From: Chlamydiota bacterium
GTDB lineage: Bacteria > Chlamydiota > Chlamydiia > Chlamydiales > Parachlamydiaceae
Direction of reading: 5' to 3'
Length of the DNA: 46,441 nt
NCBI GenBank assembly: GCA_013287905.1
Contig: JABDCW010000010.1
Coordinates: 1 to 46,441 of the forward strand
Position numbers and translations under genes: made by a program. Shown piece after piece: positions 16,476-25,576 of the stretch; the first letter of the stretch is position 1, and each line of letters starts with the position of its first letter. The notes beneath the pieces are model-generated. The model did no database searches. It saw only the letters and a program-made list of their open reading frames with translations, and was not told the origin of the DNA.

Positions 16476-16749
16476 TGAGAATTCTCTTTTTGAGTTCCGG
16501 ACGTAAGCCTTGCTTCGTCACAAGATCAACATGACGTTGTAAGATTTCTTCTAAGTAAAATTTTAAATCAGCAAAACCGAACAACCCCCGTTTTACATCG
16601 AATTCAACCAAGATATCTACATCGCTCGCCTTTGTAGCTTCCTCCCTAACAGTTGAACCAAAGATTGCAAGATGACGGGTGCCCAAACGGACGAGTTCAT
16701 TCTGGTGCGATATAAGTAGCTTTTTAAGTTTAGTGAATTGATTATCCAT
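16453..16749 (-). CDS. mntA: MntA-like nucleotidyltransferase antitoxin
   Basis: This is a 98-residue minimal nucleotidyltransferase. The signature G-S-x10-D-x-D is exact (GSTVREEATKASDVD, near residues 31-45), followed by the third acidic position in HVDLVTK (~74). It is expected to transfer AMP to the HepT tyrosine and so block the toxin. It is the first gene of the pair, and its 3' end overlaps hepT. It is inserted between the glutamate dehydrogenase and groEL units. Confidence 0.87.
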   Translation of the reverse strand: MDNQFTKLKKLLISHQNELVRLGTRHLAIFGSTVREEATKASDVDILVEFDVKRGLFGFADLKFYLEEILQRHVDLVTKQGLRPELKKRILNEAKQVF

Positions 16750-16833
16750 ACCTCTATTCTAGTTGAGAAATGTTTGGTTGGTCAAGCTTTTTACGCAATT
16801 TTTAGACTTGAGCTCATGGTTCATAAAAAGAAC

Positions 16834-16863
16834 TTGCCTCTTTTCATTGAGGTTGGTTACAAT
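16834..16863 (+). promoter_or_regulatory. Probable sigma-66/sigma-70 type promoter of groEL
   Basis: TTGCCT (16834-16839) and TACAAT (16858-16863) are 18 bases apart and lie ~50 bases before the chosen groEL start. No CIRCE heat-shock operator (TTAGCACTC inverted repeat) is visible, so this paralogue is probably not under HrcA control. Confidence 0.5.
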
Positions 16864-16896
16864 CTTGATCAAATACAATTTAAATCATGTTACATC

Positions 16897-16902
16897 AAGG
16901 AG
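16897..16902 (+). promoter_or_regulatory. Ribosome binding site deciding the groEL start
   Basis: AAGGAG lies 10 bases before ATG 16913. The ATG at 16904 is too close to use this site, and the upstream in-frame start at 16763 overlaps the promoter and gives a non-GroEL leader. Confidence 0.6.
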
Positions 16903-16912
16903 AATGGAAAAT

Positions 16913-18520
16913 ATGTCAACCACACCGAAAGAAATTATTTTCGAAGAAGCAGCGAGAGATTACTTACTTACAGGCGTAAAAAAATTGGCAGACGTTGTCG
17001 CGTGCACTCTTGGGCCCAAAGGGCGTAATGTTGGTCTTGAAAAATCGTGGGGCGCTCCAATGGTAACTAACGATGGTGCCAGCATCATCAAAGACATTTC
17101 CCTGGAAAATCAGTATGAGAATATGGGTGTTGCGATGGCTAAAGAAGTTGTCCAGCAAATGAAGACAAAGTGCGGCGATGGAACAACGACAGGGACAGTC
17201 CTTTTACGAGCCCTTGCAGAAGAAGGGGTAAAACAAATTGCCGCAGGGGCAAGTCCCATTGGCATCAAACGGGGCATGGACAAAGCGTTAGAAGTGATCA
17301 TCAAAGAAATAAAAAAATGCGCAACACCTGTCGTGAACGATACGGAGATTAAAAATATCGCTACAGCCTCTGCTTCCGGCAATCAGGATATTGGAAATAT
17401 GATCAGCGAGGCGATGAAAAAAGTGGGGAAAAAAGGGGTCATCACCATCGAAGAAGCAAAGGGAATGGAGACCAAGATCGAAGTGGTGGAGGGGATGCAG
17501 TTTGATCGCGGATATATCAGCGCATATCTTTGTACAGATACTGAAAAATCGATCGCTGAGTTCACAAACAACCCGCGCATTTTGATCGTCGAGAAAACAA
17601 TCACGACCATCCATGAGATCTTGCCTGTCTTATCAGCTTTGGCTACTTCCGGCAGCGAATTGCTGATCATTGCCGAAGATATTGAAGCTGATGCGCTTTC
17701 TACATTAGTCATCAATAAGCTAAGAGGAACATTAAAAGTTGTTGCTGTGAAAGCTCCCGGCTTTGGCGACAGACGTAAAGCAATATTGCAAGACATTGCT
17801 GTTCTCACCGGCGCTACAGTCATTGCAGAAGATTCGGGCATCACACTAAAAGATCTCTCGACAGATGTGTTAGGGACGGCTGAAAAAGTGATTGTTTCAA
17901 AGGAAACAACGACGATCATCAATGGAAGCGGCAAGCCGGAAAGCCTGAAACAACGGATCCAGCAAATCGATCATGAGATTCAAAATACAACAGGATCATA
18001 TGAGATCGAGAAATTGCAGGAGCGAAAAGCCAAGTTGAGCAGCGGGGTGGCAATCATCCGCGTCAGTGCGGCGACAGAGCCTGAATTGAAACAAAAGAAA
18101 CAAATGTTCGAGGATAGCTTGAATGCGACAAAAGCAGCCCTCGAAGAGGGAATTGTGCCTGGCGGGGGGATTGCTTACTTACGCGGCTCTCAAGGATTGA
18201 AGACATTGCAGCTGACCGGAGATGAGGCGGTAGGTGTGAGAATCGTCAAAACAGCTTGCGAAGCTCCTTTTAAAATTATTGTGACAAATTCCGGTCATGA
18301 TGGTTCTGTCATGCTCAATGAAGTGATGCAAGCGAAATTTAACGTTGGCTTTAATGCGATGACCGAAAAAATGGAAGATCTCATTGCGAGCGGAGTGATC
18401 GATCCGGCTAAAGTTGTAATCAATGCGCTTGTACATGCAGTGTCGACAGCGGGAATTATTGTCTTATCAGAGGTATTGATAGGCGAAGCTCCTGAAGATA
18501 AAGAAGAATCGTCAAATTAA
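16913..18520 (+). CDS. groEL: GroEL-like chaperonin paralogue (no adjacent groES)
   Basis: This is a 535-residue 60-kDa chaperonin. Equatorial ATP-site motifs are kept: TLGPKGRNVGLEKSWGAP, VTNDGAS with the catalytic Asp, GDGTTTGTVL, and EDSLNATKAALEEGIVPGGG with the second catalytic Asp. Apical and hinge regions align with GroEL throughout. It departs from the main GroEL in lacking the C-terminal GGM tail (ending EDKEESSN), in TTTGT where most have TTTAT, and in having no groES. Chlamydiae carry one groES-linked GroEL and two divergent paralogues; this is one of the latter, whose substrate folding role is uncertain. The downstream binding-protein gene begins one base after the stop. Confidence 0.9.
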   Translation: MSTTPKEIIFEEAARDYLLTGVKKLADVVACTLGPKGRNVGLEKSWGAPMVTNDGASIIKDISLENQYENMGVAMAKEVVQQMKTKCGDGTTTGTVLLRALAEEGVKQIAAGASPIGIKRGMDKALEVIIKEIKKCATPVVNDTEIKNIATASASGNQDIGNMISEAMKKVGKKGVITIEEAKGMETKIEVVEGMQFDRGYISAYLCTDTEKSIAEFTNNPRILIVEKTITTIHEILPVLSALATSGSELLIIAEDIEADALSTLVINKLRGTLKVVAVKAPGFGDRRKAILQDIAVLTGATVIAEDSGITLKDLSTDVLGTAEKVIVSKETTTIINGSGKPESLKQRIQQIDHEIQNTTGSYEIEKLQERKAKLSSGVAIIRVSAATEPELKQKKQMFEDSLNATKAALEEGIVPGGGIAYLRGSQGLKTLQLTGDEAVGVRIVKTACEAPFKIIVTNSGHDGSVMLNEVMQAKFNVGFNAMTEKMEDLIASGVIDPAKVVINALVHAVSTAGIIVLSEVLIGEAPEDKEESSN

Positions 18521-18521
18521 T

Positions 18522-19730
18522 GTGCAAAAATCAAGAATTGTCATTAAAAGGCTAAAAGTCTACACACCCATCATCCTGTTTATTCTGGGATGGTGGGTTT
18601 TTGCATTTAAAGAGTTTACACCGGCCGGTTCCCAAAGACTTCAGCGCTTAAAATCCTCTCATCAAAATGAGATCCAATTAAACGATTTAATACCGCGAAC
18701 GTCCCGACAAAATATTCAACAGGCGCTCTCTGGCGATGTTTCCCTGATGACGGCCTTGATTGCTGCATGGGATATCGATGCTCAGCTATTATACTCAAAG
18801 GGTTTTGCCGCCAAAAGGCTCCCTTCCGGTCTTTTTTTAAAAAGTCAACAGCTTGGTCGTTTATTAGCCTCAAGCCGGCAACGGGCAGAGTCAAGACCAC
18901 ATCGATCTTTTTTGCCTCAAACATATATGGCAGCAAGTTTTTTATTAGCTCTGACAACTCCTGGCGAGATTGCTGCCCTGCCTCCATCCCTCCGCGATCA
19001 GAGCCAAATGTATCCGCCTGAATTAACAAATCAAATTCCTTTTGACATCGACCGGGAGAACTCAGAAAAGATCTATTTGAAAAATCCCGAAATTGCTTTT
19101 GTCGCTCATTATTCCCACCCGACGACTGTAGAGGCGTTGCAAAATCAGGGAATTGCGATTCATACCATGAATGATCCCTTGTCCATCAATGATATTTCTC
19201 TTGAACTTGTCAGCGTGGGATCTTTGATCGGTCGAAAGGACGAATCGGAACTTTTAGCCATCTTTATCGAATCGGCAATGTTGCATTTGGATAATACTCT
19301 TGCAGTATTGACAGCGCGCTATCAGGAAAAACACCCCTCTTTGCCAAAGATCTTATTTCTTTATTACTACAAACATTTTTTGGTACCGACTAAAAAAAAT
19401 CTCACAGGGCAGTTGCTTGATCGTTTAGGGGACTTTGATGCCTCGTTGGCCTTTGCGGCCAAAACAGGAAACAACGAAGGGTGGACGGTGCCTATCGATA
19501 AGGAGAATCTCTTTCGGATAGATCCGGATTTTTTGATCATTGCAGACAAAGATGGGGAAGCTTCGGAAATGGGATTGCATAAAGAGAATGATCTACAGCA
19601 GCTAAGAGCCATAACCACACAAGTCTATTTCGTCGATGAGGCAGTGCAGCAATCGCCCTCGCAATATCTTGTTTTAGCTTACTGGGATATCGTCGATATT
19701 ATCGCTGACATTTGTGATGAGGTAAGATAG
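18522..19730 (+). CDS. Membrane-anchored periplasmic substrate-binding protein (metal/siderophore type)
   Basis: This is a 402-residue protein with an N-terminal hydrophobic segment (PIILFILGWWVFAFKEF, ~15-31), so it is exported or membrane-tethered. The rest resembles helical-backbone metal receptors (FecB/BtuF/TroA superfamily): IAALPPSLRDQSQMYPPE, then NPEIAFVAHYSHPTTVEALQ, IAIHTMNDPLSINDI-LELVSVGSLIGR, and DPDFLIIADKDGE near the end. Such proteins deliver iron complexes, cobalamin or metals to an ABC importer, but no permease or ATPase gene is beside it. The start is GTG one base after groEL stops, implying coupling. The ligand is not deducible. Confidence 0.65.
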   Translation: MQKSRIVIKRLKVYTPIILFILGWWVFAFKEFTPAGSQRLQRLKSSHQNEIQLNDLIPRTSRQNIQQALSGDVSLMTALIAAWDIDAQLLYSKGFAAKRLPSGLFLKSQQLGRLLASSRQRAESRPHRSFLPQTYMAASFLLALTTPGEIAALPPSLRDQSQMYPPELTNQIPFDIDRENSEKIYLKNPEIAFVAHYSHPTTVEALQNQGIAIHTMNDPLSINDISLELVSVGSLIGRKDESELLAIFIESAMLHLDNTLAVLTARYQEKHPSLPKILFLYYYKHFLVPTKKNLTGQLLDRLGDFDASLAFAAKTGNNEGWTVPIDKENLFRIDPDFLIIADKDGEASEMGLHKENDLQQLRAITTQVYFVDEAVQQSPSQYLVLAYWDIVDIIADICDEVR

Positions 19731-19782
19731 CCCATTCTATTACCAATAAGTAAGCAAAACCTTTTTAAGCGTATCTATAATA

Positions 19783-19882
19783 AATTCAACACAAAGGCAC
19801 GAAGTCTCAAAGAAACAAAGAAATTTTCTTTCAGACCCTTCCTTCTTAGTGTCTTGGTGACTTCGTGTCTTTGTGTTGAATT
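19783..19882. repeat. Inverted repeat of CACAAAG-like units upstream of the Rhs gene
   Basis: Arms 19783-19806 and 19859-19882 match at 23 of 24 bases, and weaker pairing extends the arms to ~38 bases (19783-19820 with 19845-19882). The arms are made of ~8-base units (CACAAAGG, CACGAAGT, CTCAAAGA, AACAAAGA). It follows the binding-protein gene and may terminate it, but the composition marks it as a dispersed repeat. Confidence 0.8.
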
Positions 19883-19991
19883 AAAGTCTATACTTTCTAA
19901 AAAGAAATTTCCTCAAAAAATTCTTGTTTCTATTGCACCTCGATGCTAAACTCAAAAACAATTTTTAAACAGCGAACTCGAGAATCGCATT

Positions 19992-22900
19992 ATGTACAGA
20001 ATTTTCTTGATTATAGCATTGGTATTCACTTCTTCTTATAACTTTGCAGAACAGCCCTTGGATGAGATTTTCAGTTCGCCTGCGGAACAAATCGGGACAT
20101 ACACAAGAACACATGATTTTCTGATAGGCGGCATCGTACATCCTCTAAGCGGGCTGCCGGTCTTACAAGAAACCGACCTTGTGGCAAGGGGGGCGCAAAG
20201 CATTGCTTTGCAGCGCACTCTTATCCCTCAGTATACACCCTTAAATGAGCATTCCGGAATTATCCACCCATCAAAAAAGAGCTATGCAGGGTGGGTTTAT
20301 TTTCCACAGACACGCTTAAGCGTATTTATCACGCAAAAGCATGTGGGCGGAACAGATTTACGGCCTGAGATTGTCGTCTTTGCGCCGGATGAAAATGGAT
20401 CGGTTCTTCCTTTTTCTATCGAGAATGGAAAAACCTGGATAAAAGATAAGCATTTAGGGATTTCCAATGGGCTCGAACATCCAAGCGGCCAATATGATCC
20501 GCGCAATACGCAAATTAAACATGAAGGGCAACGCCTGACTCTAAAAGCCCCGGATGGCACGACCAGGTATTATTTATGTCATTTTGCTTCTGCTCTTAAA
20601 TATGATAAACAGCACTATACAGCCCAATATCATCGACTGCAAAGGGAAGTTTTACCAAATGGCAAGGTCATAAGATATAGCTATACAGAAAATGGGGATC
20701 TGTCGAAAGTCGAAAGCCTTGATCCGCAAGAGCGTTATATTTACGCATCGATCGATTTACATTATTCTCCCTTTACTAACCAGGCAACTGCTGTGACTCA
20801 TACGGGAAGTCAATCCTCATTTTCCCATCAGACTGGACGCTATTTTAAAGAAAAATACCAAAAGAGACCTGTAGATTTATTATATCCACTTCATGCAACT
20901 GCTATGAGTTCCCCTTTATTCAGGAATGAATTGCTGGAGTATGATAAGGGATCCAATATAGCCAAGTTTGAATTGAGGGGGTATTATGATCAGGGGTCCT
21001 ATCTAACCAACTATACCGGCAGATCAACGATTTTTCGTTGCACCTATGCTCCTTTCTATAAAAAAGAAGAAAAGAAAATCACACAAAAAGTAGATCAACT
21101 TTTTTTGCCTGCAGAAGATTCTAAGTTCGATCCCCATTATACCATCACGTATGGGGAGAGTTCTCAGCCCCATGTCACAACGGTCAGACAACAAGATGGG
21201 AGCAAAACCGTCTATCGTTTTACATGCCAAAAATTGCCCGTATCTATCGAATATTTTGATCAAAATGATGTATTGATAAAATGTAAGACATTTACATGGA
21301 ACAAAAGACAATGGTTAGAAAAGGTGTGTATTGCCGATGGGCAAAAGAACATATTATCGGAAAAACATTTTGAATACGATGCCTTTGGTAATCCGGTAGT
21401 GGAAATATTCAAAGGGGATCTGCTTGGCGATGGAGAAATCGGGCAGGCGATCACTCGCCGTCAGTTTTCAGATGATGGTCGTAACTTAAACTTTAAAGAA
21501 GAGTGTAGCAATGGGAAAACAATCGTCTACACCTATTTGCCCAAAACAAATTTGATCACATCCCATTTGACAAAAGAAAAAGAGTTAAACATCCTTCGTG
21601 AGTTTCGCGAATACGATGATTGTCATAACCTTGTCTGTATCATTGAAGATAATGGAAGTGCCGATGATATAAATGATTTATCAGGCGTCACCCAAAGAAA
21701 AATCACCAGTTATTCATTACGTCAGCAACAGCCATTTTTGCACATGCCCGAATGGATCTGTGAAAAATATCTGGAAAATGGGGAAGAAAAGCTCTTAAAG
21801 CGCACCTATCAGGTCTACAATGAGGAAGGGCATGTTACAGAGCAACATGTTTACGATGCGAATAACCAATTGGCCTATGTACTTTATAAAACATACAATG
21901 AAGCCGGAGATGTATTGTCGGAAACCAACCCGATCGGACAAAAGGCCACCTATAGTTATGATGAACATAGCCGGGAACAGAGCTCGACGACATTTTCGCA
22001 AAACCGTTGCAAAGAGAGCGCTTACGATCTTCAAGGGCGTGTCATCTCTGTTCAGGATAGAGGGACTGACGGGTTATCGCGCATAGAAAGCTACACATAC
22101 GATCGTTATAATCACTTGAAAGAGAAGATCGATCATCGTCAGCAAAAAATACTTTATACTTATGATTTGATGGCTCATCAGCCTGTAAGCGTGCAATCGC
22201 CGGACATCGTTGATGTCAACGGTCACCTCCTTCCTGTAGAAACTCACTATAAGTACGATTCCTTCGGCAGAAAAGTGCAGACGACCGATGCAAATGGAAA
22301 TGTTACCACTTATCGATATAACGCGTATGGATCAGTGACAGAAATTCGCTATCCCGATCAAGCTTGCGAAATCTTTCGCTATACACCCGATGGTTTATTA
22401 GCCACAGAGACCGATCGGGACGGCTTAACTACCGAATATTCTTATAATATTTTTGGAAAAGTGGTTTCAAAAGTTTTTTCGAAAGAGAATCAAATCATTG
22501 CCAGAGAGTCTTTTGCATATCGGGGCGAGCACATTATCCGTCATATTGACAAAGAAGGCATTATTACTGAATATGCTTATGATGCCGCAGGGAGGCTCAT
22601 ACGCGAGGATAGACAGGGAGTCGTCAAGAGATATAGTTACGATCCATTGGGAGGCTTGTCGACCATTTGTCATGAAAATGGCAATAATTCCCTGTATATA
22701 CATCTAAAAAGAGACCTTCTTGGGCGGATCATCGAAACGACAAAGAGAGAAGCGAATGGAACAGTTTTAAGTCAAATATTCAACTCTTATGATGGGGAAG
22801 GCAACATTGCCACGATCCGGCAAGAAATTAATGACGTTACAGCGACTGAATCATTATCTTATGATTCTTTTAACCGAAAAATTCATCATCAGGATGGTGA

Positions 22901-25139
22901 AGGCAACGTGACGACAATTCAGTATGATGATCGGGCTTGCAATTCATACGGGCAATATGTATTAAAAACGACAACGACTGATCCTAAGCGTGTATCGACC
23001 GAAGAGATGCATGATGCGTATGAGCGCCTTGTCAAACGGGAAATTTTTAATACTGGTCGCAATTGCATTGCTTCAGAAGAGTTTTTTTACGACCCATGCG
23101 GGAATCTCATCCAGCATCATGACCATGTCTATCATGGCATTGAATTTCAAAAGACAAAGAAAACTGCATATTCTTATGATTGCAATCATCGTATGAGCAG
23201 TACTATACGTGCTTATGGGGCTGTAGATGCGCGCGAGGTACAATTTGCTTATTCTCCTGGCGGTAGCTTAACAAAAAAAACACTACCCGATGGGGTGGTT
23301 CTTACCTATACACATGACCCTTTTGGAAATGTACAGTCTTTAATTTCTTCTGATCATCAGTTGCATCATACTTTTCAGTATAATAAGCTTGGGACCCTTC
23401 TTAAAGCCACCGATGAATTGCAGCATATATCGATAGAGCGGGATATAGACCCTCATGGCAATGTGCTTACCGAAAAATTTCCTTCTGGAATTGTTATCCA
23501 AAAGACTTATGACTCGATGAACAGGGTACAAATCCTGGGTCTACCAGATGGAAGCAAGATTACTTATGAATATAATCCTCTTTTTCTCAAAAGCGTTACC
23601 AAAGTATCTTCTTCCGGAATCCAGCTCTATAAGCATGAGTATGATGATTATGATTTAAGCGGCCACTTAAAAAATGAGCATTTGATAGGAGATCTAGGAC
23701 AGGTCACTTATCAGACCGATGTAAAGCATCGCCTGTCTGCCATCAATTGCCCTTATTTTAGGCAATCATGCCGATTTGATGAGTTAAGCAATTTGACCCA
23801 TCAGTTGACAAATTGTCTGGCATCAGACTTTACCTATGATGAATTGTCCCAAGTGACTCAGGATGCGAGCCATCATTATCGCTATGATTCCACATATAAC
23901 CGTGTGGAGACAGATGGACAATCGCATCAGCACAACCATCTGGATGAGCATCAAGCAACAAAGACATTGGCTTGTTCTTATGACCTGAATGGGAATTTGA
24001 CACAAAAAAATGAACAAACGTTTGTCTATGACCACTTAAACAGGCTTGTCGAAGCAGTGACTCCAAACAGGAAGTTTTGTTTTACTTATGACCCACTTGG
24101 AAGAAGAATTGCCAAAACATGTTTTCACAAGAGCGAAGCTGGCTGGAAAGAAGGGGAAAAAGAGCATATTCTTTATGATGGTGAAAACGACATTGGAACG
24201 ATTGCCCCAAATGGCAATATCAAGCATTTGCGAGTACTTGGCATTACCACCAATCCCAAATCACCATCAGCTGTTGCCATCGAGCTGGATGGAAAAGTAT
24301 ATGCCCCAATAGTAGATTGTCAAGGCAACGTGAGATCCTTGATCGACCTGGATCAGAAAACACCCGTTGCCAATTACGACTTTTCGTTGTTTGGCGAGTC
24401 TTTGCATGATGACCAGCCAATAATGAGTCCATGGCAATATCAATCCAAACGCCTAGATCTAGATCTCAAGCTGATCGATTTTGGCAAACGTCATTATGAC
24501 CCTGTTTTGGGAAGATGGCTGTCTATTGATCCCGCAGGATTTATCGACAGCTATAACTTGTATCAATACTGCTTTAACAATCCTTCCCGCTATACCGATC
24601 CCGATGGGCAATTTGTGCTTATGGTTCCTCTTATATGGGGGACATTTGAATTAGGTGCCGCCTTGTTTGGTACTGCAATTACCTTAGAAGTCACAACAAC
24701 AGCAATTGCAGGCTCGCTCATTGCCGGAACTGTAGCCTGGGGTTCCTATAAAGCCTTGACAGGCATTAGTCGTTCACTTGAAAGTCACAATCACCTTGTC
24801 TTTCCCCATAAAATGGATGCAAAGAGGAAAAAGCAAGGCGGGGTTGATGAGAAACTACCTAAAGATCCTTTTAATGACCCAAATTTAGAGGATATTACTC
24901 ATCCGGATCAAGCAGCAGCAGGACATCATGAATTTAGAAATAAACAAACGGGTGAGAAACTTAGATTTGATAAAGGAAAACCAACAAAGCATGGTCATAA
25001 AGCTAATGATCATTATCATCGACCAAATCCTAATTCAACAGGAGATCAAGATAAATATTTAGATGAGAAAGGCAATCCCGTTCCGAAGAACAGTGATCCT
25101 TCCCATCTTTATCGTCCTGAAAATGTGTGGTGGATATAA
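19992..25139 (+). CDS. Exported Rhs/YD-repeat polymorphic toxin
   Basis: This is a 1715-residue protein. A Sec signal peptide (MYRIFLIIALVFTSSYNFAE, 1-20) is followed by an N-terminal region and then dozens of YD repeats (YDxxGR / YSYDxxG patterns such as YKYDSFGRKVQTTDANGNVT) from ~residue 430 to 1490. The Rhs core signature YDPVLGRWLSIDPAGF with YNLYQYCFNNPSRYTDPDGQ lies at ~1497-1535. After this point come a hydrophobic stretch (~1540-1590) and a divergent ~120-residue C-terminal tip rich in His/Lys/Asp (GHHEFRNKQTGEKLRFDKG, ANDHYHRPNP, ENVWWI), the usual place of the toxin. The shell is expected to encapsulate and deliver the tip. I cannot name the tip family; a nuclease is plausible from its charge and His content. 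Six copies of a small gene follow directly, as expected for immunity genes. Confidence 0.9.
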   Translation: MYRIFLIIALVFTSSYNFAEQPLDEIFSSPAEQIGTYTRTHDFLIGGIVHPLSGLPVLQETDLVARGAQSIALQRTLIPQYTPLNEHSGIIHPSKKSYAGWVYFPQTRLSVFITQKHVGGTDLRPEIVVFAPDENGSVLPFSIENGKTWIKDKHLGISNGLEHPSGQYDPRNTQIKHEGQRLTLKAPDGTTRYYLCHFASALKYDKQHYTAQYHRLQREVLPNGKVIRYSYTENGDLSKVESLDPQERYIYASIDLHYSPFTNQATAVTHTGSQSSFSHQTGRYFKEKYQKRPVDLLYPLHATAMSSPLFRNELLEYDKGSNIAKFELRGYYDQGSYLTNYTGRSTIFRCTYAPFYKKEEKKITQKVDQLFLPAEDSKFDPHYTITYGESSQPHVTTVRQQDGSKTVYRFTCQKLPVSIEYFDQNDVLIKCKTFTWNKRQWLEKVCIADGQKNILSEKHFEYDAFGNPVVEIFKGDLLGDGEIGQAITRRQFSDDGRNLNFKEECSNGKTIVYTYLPKTNLITSHLTKEKELNILREFREYDDCHNLVCIIEDNGSADDINDLSGVTQRKITSYSLRQQQPFLHMPEWICEKYLENGEEKLLKRTYQVYNEEGHVTEQHVYDANNQLAYVLYKTYNEAGDVLSETNPIGQKATYSYDEHSREQSSTTFSQNRCKESAYDLQGRVISVQDRGTDGLSRIESYTYDRYNHLKEKIDHRQQKILYTYDLMAHQPVSVQSPDIVDVNGHLLPVETHYKYDSFGRKVQTTDANGNVTTYRYNAYGSVTEIRYPDQACEIFRYTPDGLLATETDRDGLTTEYSYNIFGKVVSKVFSKENQIIARESFAYRGEHIIRHIDKEGIITEYAYDAAGRLIREDRQGVVKRYSYDPLGGLSTICHENGNNSLYIHLKRDLLGRIIETTKREANGTVLSQIFNSYDGEGNIATIRQEINDVTATESLSYDSFNRKIHHQDGEGNVTTIQYDDRACNSYGQYVLKTTTTDPKRVSTEEMHDAYERLVKREIFNTGRNCIASEEFFYDPCGNLIQHHDHVYHGIEFQKTKKTAYSYDCNHRMSSTIRAYGAVDAREVQFAYSPGGSLTKKTLPDGVVLTYTHDPFGNVQSLISSDHQLHHTFQYNKLGTLLKATDELQHISIERDIDPHGNVLTEKFPSGIVIQKTYDSMNRVQILGLPDGSKITYEYNPLFLKSVTKVSSSGIQLYKHEYDDYDLSGHLKNEHLIGDLGQVTYQTDVKHRLSAINCPYFRQSCRFDELSNLTHQLTNCLASDFTYDELSQVTQDASHHYRYDSTYNRVETDGQSHQHNHLDEHQATKTLACSYDLNGNLTQKNEQTFVYDHLNRLVEAVTPNRKFCFTYDPLGRRIAKTCFHKSEAGWKEGEKEHILYDGENDIGTIAPNGNIKHLRVLGITTNPKSPSAVAIELDGKVYAPIVDCQGNVRSLIDLDQKTPVANYDFSLFGESLHDDQPIMSPWQYQSKRLDLDLKLIDFGKRHYDPVLGRWLSIDPAGFIDSYNLYQYCFNNPSRYTDPDGQFVLMVPLIWGTFELGAALFGTAITLEVTTTAIAGSLIAGTVAWGSYKALTGISRSLESHNHLVFPHKMDAKRKKQGGVDEKLPKDPFNDPNLEDITHPDQAAAGHHEFRNKQTGEKLRFDKGKPTKHGHKANDHYHRPNPNSTGDQDKYLDEKGNPVPKNSDPSHLYRPENVWWI

Positions 25140-25157
25140 ATATAACAAAGAGTGAAT

Positions 25158-25562
25158 ATGGACATTTCAAAATATGTTGATTACTTTCATGATGGTGGAC
25201 TTTATGACATCAAACATAGAAATGGAAAAATTGAACTTTTTATGTGCAGTGCCGAAATGGATCCTGAAGATTTAAAGGATGATATTCCTCTCGGAGACTA
25301 TGATAGGATAAAGGGTATTTTGCATCTGGAAGATATTAAGAAAATTACAAGAAATAAGCAGCCATTTATTGGTGAATTAAAAATGGAACATCAAAGCGGG
25401 GAGATTCTTGATTTTGAAATAGTGAATGATGTTGTTGAGTTGGGAATATTATGGGATAATTTTAAACCAAAGCATCAAAGTATGGGATATTCAACAATCA
25501 CTATCAAAGCAGACAAAATTTATTGGGAAAATAAGCCTGACTTGGTTGATCCATACTGGTAA
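25158..25562 (+). CDS. Probable Rhs immunity protein, copy A
   Basis: This is a 134-residue cytosolic acidic protein with no signal peptide, first of six tandem homologues starting MDISKY and ending IYWENKPDLVDPYW. The conserved body reads YFHDGGLYDIKH, CSAEMDPEDLKDDIPLG, GILHLEDIKKITRNKQPFIG, then a variable stretch around 90-115. A GTG six bases upstream is in frame, but the ATG at 25158 aligns with all other copies. It lies 18 bases after the Rhs stop, so it is the prime candidate to neutralise that toxin tip (inference from position, the rule in polymorphic toxin loci). No catalytic motif is visible. Confidence 0.75.
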   Translation: MDISKYVDYFHDGGLYDIKHRNGKIELFMCSAEMDPEDLKDDIPLGDYDRIKGILHLEDIKKITRNKQPFIGELKMEHQSGEILDFEIVNDVVELGILWDNFKPKHQSMGYSTITIKADKIYWENKPDLVDPYW

Positions 25563-25576
25563 TGAGAGCACACATA

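Noticed and set aside
16763..16912. N-terminal extension of GroEL (50 residues)
   Set aside because: It covers the promoter-like region and the AAGGAG that serves ATG 16913, and its sequence is unlike any GroEL.
19859..19882. Ordinary terminator after the binding-protein gene
   Set aside because: The stem is long, built of 8-base units and not followed by a T-run; it is better explained as one of the tandem-unit palindromes, although it may still stop transcripts.
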